Source: Martinezella lusitana (GTDB lineage: Bacteria > Pseudomonadota > Alphaproteobacteria > Rhizobiales > Rhizobiaceae). From it: a stretch of DNA of 64,000 nt. Numbering within the stretch: the first letter of the stretch is position 1; each line of letters opens with the position of its first letter. The position numbers and the translations under genes are program-made. A model generated the notes under the pieces. It saw nothing but the letters and a program-made list of their open reading frames with translations. It ran no database searches and was not told where the DNA came from. Of this stretch, positions 27,206 through 35,345 are shown in pieces. The stretch is from positions 62,001-126,000 of the forward strand of contig NZ_WUEY01000013.1 of assembly GCF_010668395.1 (NCBI RefSeq), read 5' to 3'.

Positions 27206-28432
27206 TTATGCGGCGAGCAGCGACTTCAGCTTGACCGAATTTGCCGCCAGAGCGGCGCAATCCGGACAGGCGCGGGCGGCGATCAGCATTTCGGCAAGGC
27301 GGATGTCGCGTGCGATGGCATTGCCGCGGCCGATACCGCTGGCGGCGAGCAGCCGTCCATCCGCGCCGAGGTGGAAGAGGATGAACGCTCCGTCGCCAAG
27401 ATCGCGCCGTACATGGGTGACCGCCTCGCCGGCCAGGCCGGCGATCTGCAATGTCAGGTCATACTGGTCCGACCAGAACCATGGGACGGCGGATATTTCC
27501 GCGTCTTCCCCCAGCATGTTGGCGGCGGCCAGGTTTGCCTGTTCCTGCGCATTGCGCCAGGATTCCAGGCGAACGCGCCGTCCGCCATAAAGTGCCAGCG
27601 GAAAGGAGCAGCAATCGCCCGCCGCATAGATGCCGGAAACAGAGGTCTCGAGCCGTTCGTTGACGGCAATGCCGTTGTCGATCGCAAGACCCACTTCCGC
27701 AGCAAGCGCGACATTCGGCAGGGCGCCGATGCCGACGAGCAGCAGATCGGCGGAAATCACGCTGCCGCCGGCGAGGCGAACGATCGCCTTGTCGGCCTGT
27801 TCCTCAACGGATTCGATTACCTGGCTGCAACGAATATCCACGCCTTCCCGGCGATGACGTTCCGTCACGGCCTCGGCGATCGCCTCCGGCACGCCGCGCT
27901 TCAACACCCGCGGCAGGCCTTCGATGAGGGTGACGTCCGCGCCGCGCATACGCGCCGTTGCCGCCAGCTCCAGGCCGATGAAGCCGCCGCCGATGATGGC
28001 GATGTGCTGCCCGGCGCGGAGAGCGGCATGCAAGGCCATCGCATCCGCATGGGTGCGCAGCACCCGGATGCGCCCGGATGCGCCGCGGGCACCGGGAAAA
28101 CCGCGTGCCGAGGCGCCGGTCGCGAGCAGGAGCTTGTCGTAGCCGAGCGTTTGTCCGTCCGCGAGCCCGATCGTCTTTGTGAAAGGATCGATCGCTGTCA
28201 CCGTCGCGTCGAGCCTCAGGTCGATCGATTGTTCTCGGTAACGCTCCGGCGTGGCGATGAATTTCGGCTCCGGTGCCTCATCCGCCCCGCCCTTCGAAAG
28301 CGGGGGACGTTCGTATGGCGCGAGCGGCTCGCTGCCGATCAGGGTGATGTCGCCGTCAAATCCCTTTTCACGAAGCGCAAAGGCTGCGCGTGCGCCGCAT
28401 TCTCCGGCGCCGACGATGACGAAATGAGCCAC
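27206..28432 (-). CDS. mocF: FAD-dependent ferredoxin reductase, MocF-like
   Basis: A 408-residue pyridine nucleotide-disulphide oxidoreductase of the rubredoxin/ferredoxin reductase type. FAD-binding GAGECGARAAFALRE is at the N-terminus, LLLATGASARG follows, then the NAD-binding IIGGGFIGLELAATARMRGADVTLIE and the FAD-closing GIYAAGDC. The GTG start at 28432 has GAGGAGG upstream. It passes electrons from NAD(P)H to the Rieske ferredoxin encoded 10 bp upstream. The MocF name is given because the trio oxygenase-ferredoxin-reductase matches mocDEF of rhizopine catabolism; the true substrate could differ. Confidence 0.75.
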   Translation of the reverse strand: MAHFVIVGAGECGARAAFALREKGFDGDITLIGSEPLAPYERPPLSKGGADEAPEPKFIATPERYREQSIDLRLDATVTAIDPFTKTIGLADGQTLGYDKLLLATGASARGFPGARGASGRIRVLRTHADAMALHAALRAGQHIAIIGGGFIGLELAATARMRGADVTLIEGLPRVLKRGVPEAIAEAVTERHRREGVDIRCSQVIESVEEQADKAIVRLAGGSVISADLLLVGIGALPNVALAAEVGLAIDNGIAVNERLETSVSGIYAAGDCCSFPLALYGGRRVRLESWRNAQEQANLAAANMLGEDAEISAVPWFWSDQYDLTLQIAGLAGEAVTHVRRDLGDGAFILFHLGADGRLLAASGIGRGNAIARDIRLAEMLIAARACPDCAALAANSVKLKSLLAA

Positions 28433-28442
28433 GCTTGCCTCC

Positions 28443-28754
28443 TCAGAGCCCGATGAAAACGGTGCCGTTTTCGACCTTGATCGGATAGGTCTGCAGATTG
28501 ACGCAGACCGGAGCCCCCTTGGCTTCGCCCGTGCGATAGTCGAAGCGGCCATTGTGCTTGGGACATTCGATGATGTTGTCCATGACGAGGCCGTCGGCGA
28601 GATGGATCTTCTCGTGCGTGCACAGGCCGTCGGTGGCAAAATAATCGTCCTCGGGACTGCGATAGACGGCGAAGGTTTTCCCGTCGTGATCGAAGCGGAT
28701 CACATCTTCTTCGTCGATTGCGTCAGCGGCGCAGACTTCGATCCAGTTGTTCAT
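28443..28754 (-). CDS. mocE: Rieske-type 2Fe-2S ferredoxin, MocE-like
   Basis: A 103-residue single-domain Rieske protein with the full ligand set: Cys45 and His47 in LCTHEKIH, Cys64 and His67 in ECPKHNG. Length and sequence fit the MocE ferredoxin family. It shuttles electrons from the downstream reductase to the upstream diiron-type oxygenase. AGGGAGGAAGAC precedes the ATG. It lies 26 bp after mocD and 10 bp before mocF on the same strand, a clear three-gene unit. Confidence 0.85.
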   Translation of the reverse strand: MNNWIEVCAADAIDEEDVIRFDHDGKTFAVYRSPEDDYFATDGLCTHEKIHLADGLVMDNIIECPKHNGRFDYRTGEAKGAPVCVNLQTYPIKVENGTVFIGL

Positions 28755-28780
28755 GTCTTCCTCCCTTTGCGATTTCAGTC

Positions 28781-29869
28781 TTACTGGGCGGCTGCGGCCG
28801 GTAGCTCGCCGTGGAACTCCTCGCGATAAGGCCTGGCAGTCGGCGGCAGCTCGCGCTTCAGGAAGTAATCCTCGTTGCGCAATTGCCGCAGGAACGCCGG
28901 TATCATTTCGCGATAGCCGGACCACATGGACGGATTGGCGGCCGGCAGATCGTGCTTGATCATCGCATGCAGCCTTGGCAGCGCGTGATAGGGCACCATC
29001 GGGAACATGTGGTGTTCGACATGGTAGTTCATGTTCCAGTAGATGAAGCGGCTGACAGGGTTCATCATGACGGTGCGGCTGTTCAGCCGGTGATCGATGA
29101 CGTTGTCGGCGAGGCCGCCATGCTGCAGCAGGCCGGTCAGGACGTGATGCCAGGCACCATAGAGCCGGGGAAGGCCGATCAGCATCAACGGCAGGATCGA
29201 GCCCATGGCGATCGCCGCCGCAATGGTCACGGCATAAATGGCAAGCCAGATGCGGGCGATGCGAATGGCCTTTGGCTGCTCCATTTCGGGGATGAAGCTC
29301 TTTTCCGCGGCGCTGACGACGCCGGCGGCGTTGCGCAGCATATCGACGATTGCATACCAGGCATCGAGAATGCCGAAGAAATTCAGGACGAGGCGCAAAA
29401 GATCCGGCGGCCGCATGACGGCAATCTCCGGATCGCGGCCGACGATGACGGTATCGGTGTGGTGGCGCGCATGGCTCCAGCGCCAGGTGACCGGATTGCG
29501 CATGATCATGAAGCAGGCGATCTGGTAGACCGCATCGTTCATCCAGCGCGTCTTGAACGCCGTGCCGTGACCGCATTCATGCCAGCGGCTGTCCGAGGCC
29601 GAGCCGTAGAGCACGCCGTAAGCCAGGAAGAAGGGGACAGAGATCCACGACCCCCAGAAATAGATACCCAGCCCGGCAAAGACCACCATGGTGCCGAGCC
29701 AGAGAATGGTGTCGCGGATCGCCGGCATGTCGGAACGCTGCATCAGCGCCTTCATGTCCTTGCGCGGAACATCGGTATGATACCATTCGGCAGCCGCAAG
29801 TCCGGTCTCCACGGCCAGCCTGCCGCTTGCGCCGAGCAGATCGTAGTCACGCTTGATTGTCGTCGTCAT
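28781..29869 (-). CDS. mocD: Membrane fatty-acid-desaturase-type oxygenase, MocD-like
   Basis: A 362-residue membrane diiron oxygenase with all three histidine boxes: HECGH (97-101), HARHH (133-137) and HVEHH (283-287), between hydrophobic pairs (about 54-90 and 205-232). Family members desaturate or hydroxylate lipids; in the rhizopine pathway MocD with MocE and MocF is linked to removal of the O-methyl group of 3-O-methyl-scyllo-inosamine. ATG 29869 has GGGAGGCAGG just upstream. It is divergent from a LacI regulator with candidate operators between. Whether the substrate is a rhizopine, another methyl ether or a lipid is open. Confidence 0.72.
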   Translation of the reverse strand: MTTTIKRDYDLLGASGRLAVETGLAAAEWYHTDVPRKDMKALMQRSDMPAIRDTILWLGTMVVFAGLGIYFWGSWISVPFFLAYGVLYGSASDSRWHECGHGTAFKTRWMNDAVYQIACFMIMRNPVTWRWSHARHHTDTVIVGRDPEIAVMRPPDLLRLVLNFFGILDAWYAIVDMLRNAAGVVSAAEKSFIPEMEQPKAIRIARIWLAIYAVTIAAAIAMGSILPLMLIGLPRLYGAWHHVLTGLLQHGGLADNVIDHRLNSRTVMMNPVSRFIYWNMNYHVEHHMFPMVPYHALPRLHAMIKHDLPAANPSMWSGYREMIPAFLRQLRNEDYFLKRELPPTARPYREEFHGELPAAAAQ

Positions 29870-29952
29870 CCCTGCCTCCCGCGATGCGCAACAGCGCCGC
29901 GCCTCAATGCCGGAAACGATAGATCGACTTTTTGCTTGCCTCAATGCGGGAA

Positions 29953-30003
29953 TGATGGAATCTATCAAAACACATCAAACTCTGATGTCATGAATGATGA
30001 CAT
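29953..30003. promoter_or_regulatory. Candidate LacI-type operators in the mocD-lacI divergent region
   Basis: TGATGGAATCTATCA (29953-29967) is an imperfect palindrome that shares ATGATGGAAT with the perfect palindrome upstream of the IolI-like gene. A second inverted repeat, ATGTCAT-gaatg-ATGACAT (29985-30003), overlaps the likely lacI leader. These suit control of both mocDEF and the regulator gene itself. Confidence 0.5.
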
Positions 30004-30018
30004 ATCTCAGGAGCAGCC

Positions 30019-31047
30019 ATGCGTCGCCCCACCATATCCGATCTCGCCAAGGCATCCGGCGTCAGCGTCGCCACGATCGATCGCGTGCTGAACGGACGTC
30101 ACCGCGTTCGGGAAGAAACGGCCAGACGGGTGTATGAGGCGGCGCAGGAAATCGGCTATCACGCCGTCGGCCTCCTGCGTCAGCGTGTCTTCGAAGACCT
30201 GCCGCAATATCGATTGGGTTTCGTGTTGCAGAAGCCGGTTCAGGCCTTCTACCAGGCTTTCGCCAAGGAGGTGGTGGTCGCGGCGCAGGCGATGACGACG
30301 GCACGGATCAACGCGCATGTGGATTTCGTGCCAGCCTCGACGCCGACCGCCATCGTCGAGAGACTGAAGGCGATGGCCGCCCGCAGCCAGGCCGTTGCGC
30401 TCGTCGCGCCGGATTATCCGGCCGTGACGGCTGCGATCGAGGAGTTGAAGGAAAAAGGCATTCCGGTCTTTTCCCTGCTGTCGGATTTCTCCACCACCGC
30501 GCGCCAGGGCTATATCGGCGTCGACAACCGGAAAGTCGGGCGCACGGCGGCGTGGATCATCGCGCGTTCGGCCCGTCGCCCCGGCAAGGTCGCCTGCTTC
30601 GTCGGCAGTCATCGCTTTCTGGGTCATGAGCTGCGCGAGATCGGTTTTCGCTCCTATTTTCGCGAGAATGCGCCTGATTTCGAGGTGCTCGATACGCTTA
30701 TCAATCTCGACACGCCGGAAATCACGCATGAGGCGACGCTCGATCTGCTTCAGAAGCACCCCGACCTTATCGGTTTCTACGTCTGCGGCGGTGGCATGGA
30801 GGGCGCGATTTCCGCTATCCGCGAGGAGCGGCTGGCCGGCAAGCTGATTGTTGTCGTCAACGAGCTGACGCCGGAATCGAAGGCGGCGCTCGCCGACGAT
30901 GTCGTTGCCATGGCGATCGGCACGCCGTTGCCGGCGCTCTGCAAGGAGCTGATGGGCCTCATGATCGCGGCGATCGACAATGGCGAGGCCGCGGTACCCG
31001 GCCAGAGCTTCCTGCCGTTCGAAATCTTCGTTTCGGAAAACATCTAG
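30019..31047 (+). CDS. LacI family transcriptional regulator
   Basis: A 342-residue LacI-type repressor. The N-terminal helix-turn-helix and hinge read TISDLAKASGVSVATIDRVLNGRHRVREETARRV. The sugar-binding core shows YIGVDNRKVGRTAAWIIAR and GFYVCGGGMEGAISAI, the periplasmic-binding-protein fold. TCAGGAG precedes the ATG. It lies between divergent mocDEF-like genes and a codirectional IolI-like gene, each preceded by related palindromes, so it probably senses an inositol- or sugar-like ligand and controls both sides. Confidence 0.9.
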   Translation: MRRPTISDLAKASGVSVATIDRVLNGRHRVREETARRVYEAAQEIGYHAVGLLRQRVFEDLPQYRLGFVLQKPVQAFYQAFAKEVVVAAQAMTTARINAHVDFVPASTPTAIVERLKAMAARSQAVALVAPDYPAVTAAIEELKEKGIPVFSLLSDFSTTARQGYIGVDNRKVGRTAAWIIARSARRPGKVACFVGSHRFLGHELREIGFRSYFRENAPDFEVLDTLINLDTPEITHEATLDLLQKHPDLIGFYVCGGGMEGAISAIREERLAGKLIVVVNELTPESKAALADDVVAMAIGTPLPALCKELMGLMIAAIDNGEAAVPGQSFLPFEIFVSENI

Positions 31048-31051
31048 CACC

Positions 31052-31071
31052 TATGATGGAATTCCATCATA
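31052..31071. promoter_or_regulatory. Perfect 20-bp palindrome, candidate LacI operator
   Basis: TATGATGGAATTCCATCATA is a perfect palindrome 5 bp after the lacI stop and about 135 bp upstream of the IolI-like start. ATGATGGAAT also occurs at 29952-29961 in front of mocD. Just downstream, AATCTATCAGGAATGATG (about 31080-31097) recombines the same words. Length, symmetry and recurrence fit a LacI-family operator. Confidence 0.6.
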
Positions 31072-31206
31072 ACTGGGATAAATCTATCAGGAATGATGTC
31101 TAAGGCCGATGGAACAAGGCCATGAATCTCGCTAGTCCTTCGCAAAGCAGGCGCGGCGGATCGAGATGTCTTTTGCGGCCGGACGCCTTGAGGAGGAGTG
31201 CCTATC

Positions 31207-32019
31207 ATGAGTTCCATCCGTTTCGCGCTCAATCATATGTGCGCGCCGTCCCTGAGCCTGGAATCGTTCTTTGCCGCTGCAAAGGAGCTCGGTGTCGACA
31301 GCGTCGAGATTCGCAACGATCTTGCCGGCAACGCGATCCTGGACGGCACGCCGGCAACCAGCGTCAAGGAGCTTGCTGCGCGCTACGGACTGACGATCAT
31401 CTCCATCAATGCGCTGCAGCGCTTCAATGAATGGAACGACGAGCGCGCCCGGGAAGCGGCGGAGCTGATCCGTTACGCCCATGACAGCGGCGCCAGGGCT
31501 CTCGTTCTCGTGCCGGTCAACGACGGCAGCGGCCGTGAGCCGGAGGCGCGCCGCGCCAATCTTCGCAAGGCGCTCTCGGCCCTGAAGCCGATGCTGGAGG
31601 CTGCCGGTATCGTGGGGTTGGTGGAGCCGCTCGGCTTCGAGATCTGCTCGCTGCGCCTGAAGAGCGAAGCGGCGGCGGCGATCGAGGAACTCGGGGCGAA
31701 ATCCACGTTCTGCCTGGTGCATGACACCTTCCACCATCACCTCGCCGGCGAATCCGCGATCTTCCCGGATCTGACCGGGCTCGTGCATGTTTCCGGCGTC
31801 AGCGATGCCGGCGTTTCGGTTGCCGACATGCGGGATCCGCATCGCGTTCTCGTCGATGCCGGAGACCGTCTCGACAATGTCGGCCAGTTGCGGGCATTGC
31901 TTTCCGCCGGTTATGCCGGTCCGGCATCCTTCGAACCCTTTGCTCCGGCCGTGCATGCCTTGAAGGATCCGGTTGCGGCTCTCAAGGAGAGCATGGCCTA
32001 TATTGCGGGCCGGCTCTGA
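31207..32019 (+). CDS. IolI-like sugar phosphate isomerase/epimerase (TIM barrel)
   Basis: A 270-residue AP endonuclease 2-type TIM barrel. Metal and substrate residues of this fold appear in SVEIRNDLAGN, VEPLGFE (Glu), LVHDTFHHHLAG (His/Asp/His) and SFEPFAP (Glu). The sequence most resembles IolI-type inosose isomerases and related inositol/rhizopine enzymes (MocC is in the same superfamily). ATG 31207 has GAGGAGGAG upstream. Position after a LacI regulator and a palindromic operator, and near mocDEF-like genes, suggests a role in polyol or inositol-derivative breakdown. Confidence 0.78.
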   Translation: MSSIRFALNHMCAPSLSLESFFAAAKELGVDSVEIRNDLAGNAILDGTPATSVKELAARYGLTIISINALQRFNEWNDERAREAAELIRYAHDSGARALVLVPVNDGSGREPEARRANLRKALSALKPMLEAAGIVGLVEPLGFEICSLRLKSEAAAAIEELGAKSTFCLVHDTFHHHLAGESAIFPDLTGLVHVSGVSDAGVSVADMRDPHRVLVDAGDRLDNVGQLRALLSAGYAGPASFEPFAPAVHALKDPVAALKESMAYIAGRL

Positions 32020-32034
32020 TTGATCCGGTAGTCC

Positions 32035-32051
32035 GCGGGCAACTTGCCCGC
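32035..32051. terminator. Short hairpin between the convergent IolI-like gene and nikR
   Basis: GCGGGCA, loop ACT, TGCCCGC form a perfect 7-bp stem 15 bp after the IolI-like stop and just beyond the nikR stop. No T tract follows, so it is only a weak terminator candidate. Confidence 0.35.
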
Positions 32052-32055
32052 CGGC

Positions 32056-32493
32056 TCAATCGTGCGAATGCGTTTCGGGATGATCCGCATCATGGTCCGA
32101 TGGGATGATGTGCAGGTTCCCGAAGCGCACGCCGCGTTGCGTCACGACGCTGTCGGCAAACGTCTTTATCTCGTCCGCCTTGCCCTTCAGCACGGAAACT
32201 TCGAGGCACTCGTGCCCATCGATATGAACGTGAAGGGTCGAGACTGAAAGGTCGTGATGATCGTGCTGCGCGGTCGTCAACCGCCGCGACAGGTCGCGGG
32301 TTTCGTGTTCGTAGACATAGGTGAGCGCCGCGTAGCATCTGGCTTCGCCGTCGATGGTCGGCTGCGCGCGGGTGACGGCATCGCGAACGAGATCACGCAA
32401 GGTTTCCGAGCGGCTGGCATAGCCGCGTTGCGCGCTGATCGTATCGATCGTCTCCAGAAGATCGTCATCGATGGTGATGGTAATGCGCTGCAT
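32056..32493 (-). CDS. nikR: Nickel-responsive regulator NikR
   Basis: A 145-residue ribbon-helix-helix plus ACT-type regulator. The N-terminal strand-helix-helix is QRITITIDDDLLETIDTISAQRGYASRSETLRDLVRDA. The high-affinity nickel ligands of E. coli NikR (His76, His87, His89, Cys95) are matched by His77, His88, His90 and Cys96 (LHVHIDGHECLE). The C-terminus is His/Asp rich (SDHDADHPETHSHD), perhaps extra metal binding. ATG 32493 is chosen by family start. No nickel transporter is in the window; the gene follows cobL-cobM on the same strand with a 78-bp gap. Confidence 0.9.
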   Translation of the reverse strand: MQRITITIDDDLLETIDTISAQRGYASRSETLRDLVRDAVTRAQPTIDGEARCYAALTYVYEHETRDLSRRLTTAQHDHHDLSVSTLHVHIDGHECLEVSVLKGKADEIKTFADSVVTQRGVRFGNLHIIPSDHDADHPETHSHD

Positions 32494-32571
32494 TTCCTGA
32501 TCCTCTGTTGTCTGGCGGCCTGCCGCGCTGACTAGAGGAAATTTCAGCGTGATTTGCAACGGTATCAGGCG

Positions 32572-33330
32572 TTATTGACGGCCGCGGAACCGACGCTGAT
32601 AGGTGGGGTCGTAGAGCGAGCTTTCACGGAAATCGCTGGCGGCAAGCGATGGACCGACAAAGATCAGCGCGGTGCGTTCGATCGGTTCGGCCCGCACCTT
32701 TTCCTCGATCGTGGCCAGCGTGCCCCGAACGATCCGCTCATCCGGCCAGGATGCCTTGACGACGATCGCAACCGGGCAATCGGCTCCGTAAAGCGGCGTC
32801 AGGTCTTCTACGACCTCGCTGAGTGCGTGAATGGCCAGATGGATCGCCAGCGTCGCGCCTGTCGCGCCGAATTTTTTCAGTGTCTCGTTGTTCGGCATCG
32901 GCGAGGCGCGGCCGGAAACCCGCGTCAGGACCAGGCTTTGGGCGACGGCCGGGATGGTCAGTTCACGGCCGAGCGCCGAGGCCGCGGCCGCGAAAGCCGG
33001 AACGCCGGGAGTGAGCGTATAGTCGATGCCATGCTGTTGAAGCCGGCGGATCTGCTCGGCGACCGCGCTCCAGACCGAGAGATCGCCGGAATGCAGGCGC
33101 GCGACATCCTCGCCGGCTTCCGCCGCTTTCAGATATTCCGCCGCGATCTCGTCCAGCGACATCGGCGCCGTGTCGATGATGCGGGCGCCGGGCGGGCAAT
33201 ATTGCAGCAATTCCGGCGAAACGATCGATCCGGCATAGAGGCAGACCCGGCATTTGCCGATCAGGTCGCGGCCGCGCACCGTGATCAGGTCGGCGGCGCC
33301 GGGGCCTGCGCCAATGAAATGCACTGTCAT
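32572..33330 (-). CDS. cobM: Precorrin-4 C11-methyltransferase CobM
   Basis: A 252-residue SAM-dependent uroporphyrin/precorrin methyltransferase. It has VHFIGAGPGAADLITVRG, VCLYAGSIVSPELL, the SAM-site LHSGDLSVWSA and TPGVPAFAAAASALG, which distinguish CobM/CbiF from its paralogues. It methylates C11 of precorrin-4 in the aerobic cobalamin pathway. It follows cobL by 19 bp. Confidence 0.94.
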   Translation of the reverse strand: MTVHFIGAGPGAADLITVRGRDLIGKCRVCLYAGSIVSPELLQYCPPGARIIDTAPMSLDEIAAEYLKAAEAGEDVARLHSGDLSVWSAVAEQIRRLQQHGIDYTLTPGVPAFAAAASALGRELTIPAVAQSLVLTRVSGRASPMPNNETLKKFGATGATLAIHLAIHALSEVVEDLTPLYGADCPVAIVVKASWPDERIVRGTLATIEEKVRAEPIERTALIFVGPSLAASDFRESSLYDPTYQRRFRGRQ

Positions 33331-33349
33331 CGCTCTACCTCATTCCTGA

Positions 33350-34576
33350 TTATGGCTTGATCCAGCACCATTGCGTCACCGGCATGGCCGGCCGCCAGCC
33401 GGTCATGCGGCCGACGGGCGCGGCGCGCGCGATATCGATGCGGATCAGCGAGCCGCCCTTGCGTGCCTGTTTGGCAAGCAGAAGGGCTTCCATTTCGGTC
33501 GTAACGGCATTGGCAACCAGCCTTCCGCCGCTTTTCAATTGGCCGATGGCGGCATCGAGCACGCCGGCATCGCTGCCGCCGCCGCCGATGAAGATCGCAT
33601 CCGGTGCCGGCAGCCCTGCAAGGGCATTCGGCGCCTCTCCCTCGACGATGGTCAAGGCGGGGACGCCAAAATTCGCTGCGTTGCGATGGATTCGCGCTGC
33701 GCGCTCGGCCGAAGCCTCGATGGCGATGGCGCGAAGCGAGGGATCGGCCAGCATCCATTCGATACCGATCGAGCCCGAGCCGGCGCCGATATCCCAGAGC
33801 AGTTCGCCGTGACGCGGCGAGAGTGCCGACAGCGTCATCGCGCGGATTTCCCGCTTGGTGATCTGGCCGTCATGCTCGAAGAGGTCGTCGGGCAAGCCCG
33901 CGCTCAGCGGCAAAATCCGCGCGCCGGCTTCGGCTTTGACCTCGATGCCGCAGACGTTCAGATCGTTGACGCCGGAAAGGGCGAACTCGGCCGCGTTTTG
34001 CCGGGAGACTTTCTCATGCGGGCCGCCAAGCGCTTCCAGCACCGTCAGTTTGGATTGACCGAAGCCTGAGGTTTGCAGCAGGGTGGCCAGTTCGGCAGGT
34101 CCCTTGCCGTCGGAGGTCAGCGCCAGGATCTTGCGGCCGGGATGCAGATGCGGCCGGATGAGATCGATGGGCCGTCCGTGGAGCGACAGGACCGTCGTCT
34201 CCTGCAAAGGCCAGCCCAACCGGGATGCGGCAAGGCTGAAGGACGAGGGCGCCGGGATGACGGTCATCTCGGCGGCCGCAATGCGGCGCGAAAGCGTCGC
34301 GCCGACGCCGTAGAAGAAAGGATCGCCGGAGGCGAGAACCACCGTCGGCTTGCCCCGTCGATCGAGGACCGCCTCGACGGATCGTTCGAATGGAGAGAGC
34401 CATTGATGCCTCTCGCCAGTGATGACGGGGCTCATCAATTCGATATGGCGCGCGCCGCCGAAGACGACCGGGGCCGAGGCGATCAGCCGCCTGGCCGCGT
34501 CGCCGATGCCGGCTGGACCGTCTTCGCCGATGCCGATAAGAGTGAGCCAAGGTTGAACGGAAGGTATCTCAGCCAT
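33350..34576 (-). CDS. cobL: Precorrin-6Y C5,15-methyltransferase (decarboxylating) CobL
   Basis: A 408-residue bifunctional enzyme. The N-terminal CbiE-like methyltransferase domain has LTLIGIGEDGPAGIGD, VLASGDPFFYGVGATL and IPAPSSFSLAASRLGW. The C-terminal CbiT-like domain has LWDIGAGSGSIGIEW and IFIGGGGSDAGVLDAA. It methylates C5 and C15 and removes the C12 acetate carboxyl. Its ATG at 34576 and the divergent cobK ATG at 34575 share one CATG. No strong ribosome binding site precedes it, and GTG 34609 is an alternative that would overlap cobK further. Confidence 0.93.
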   Translation of the reverse strand: MAEIPSVQPWLTLIGIGEDGPAGIGDAARRLIASAPVVFGGARHIELMSPVITGERHQWLSPFERSVEAVLDRRGKPTVVLASGDPFFYGVGATLSRRIAAAEMTVIPAPSSFSLAASRLGWPLQETTVLSLHGRPIDLIRPHLHPGRKILALTSDGKGPAELATLLQTSGFGQSKLTVLEALGGPHEKVSRQNAAEFALSGVNDLNVCGIEVKAEAGARILPLSAGLPDDLFEHDGQITKREIRAMTLSALSPRHGELLWDIGAGSGSIGIEWMLADPSLRAIAIEASAERAARIHRNAANFGVPALTIVEGEAPNALAGLPAPDAIFIGGGGSDAGVLDAAIGQLKSGGRLVANAVTTEMEALLLAKQARKGGSLIRIDIARAAPVGRMTGWRPAMPVTQWCWIKP

Positions 34577-35345
34577 GGGCAAGGCCCGTATTCTGATCCT
34601 GGGCGGCACGACGGAGGCCCGTGCGCTGGCGGCAACCCTTGCCCCGCGCGCCGATCTCGACGTTGTCCTGTCGCTTGCCGGCAGGACCGCCGATCCGGCG
34701 GCGCAGCCCGTTCCGATACGCAGCGGCGGCTTCGGTGGCGCCGAGGGGCTTGCCCGCTATCTTCGTGACGAAGCCATCGATCTGGTGGTCGACGCCACCC
34801 ATCCCTTCGCTGCCCGCATCTCCGCCAACGCGGCCCGGGCCACTGCGGAATGCGATGTGGCGGCCTTTGCGCTGCGCCGCCCGGCCTGGGTACCGGTCGA
34901 AGGCGATGACTGGCTCCCGGTGCATAGCGTTTCTCAGGCCGTGACCGCCCTTGGCAACGCGCCCCTGCGCGTCTTCCTGGCGACCGGCCGGCAGGACGCG
35001 CATCAGGCGAACGCGGCGCCGCATCACCACTACTGGGTCCGCAGCGTCGATCCCGTCGAGCCGCCGCTCACGGTACCTCACGTCGACTACATCCACGGCA
35101 GGGGACCGTTCCGGCTGGAGGACGAGCTGGATCTGTTGCGGAGACATGGGATCGACGTGGTCGTCGCCAAGAACAGCGGTGGCGATGCGACCTATGCGAA
35201 AATCGAAGCGGCACGGCGCCTCGGCATCCGGATAATCATGATCGAGCGTGCCGAGACTGCCGGCCTGCCGGTGGTCGAAACAGTGAAAGCAGCGCTCGGT
35301 CAGATCGATCATTTCGCCTCTTCCCGGATGAAACGCGGCGTATAG
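34575..35345 (+). CDS. cobK: Precorrin-6A reductase CobK
   Basis: A 256-residue NADPH-dependent reductase beginning ARILILGGTTEARALA, with VDATHPFAARIS, VFLATGRQ and VVVAKNSGGDATYAKIEAARRLGI, all CobK/CbiJ features. It reduces precorrin-6A to precorrin-6B. It is the only plus-strand gene inside the cob block. GGAAGG lies 10 bp before the ATG. Its start overlaps that of cobL and its 3' end overlaps the 3' end of cobJ by 37 bp. Confidence 0.94.
   Translation: MGKARILILGGTTEARALAATLAPRADLDVVLSLAGRTADPAAQPVPIRSGGFGGAEGLARYLRDEAIDLVVDATHPFAARISANAARATAECDVAAFALRRPAWVPVEGDDWLPVHSVSQAVTALGNAPLRVFLATGRQDAHQANAAPHHHYWVRSVDPVEPPLTVPHVDYIHGRGPFRLEDELDLLRRHGIDVVVAKNSGGDATYAKIEAARRLGIRIIMIERAETAGLPVVETVKAALGQIDHFASSRMKRGV

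Noticed and set aside
27134..28456. A 440-codon plus-strand frame opposite the mocF-like gene
   Set aside because: Antisense shadow; the minus strand carries clear FAD and NAD motifs.
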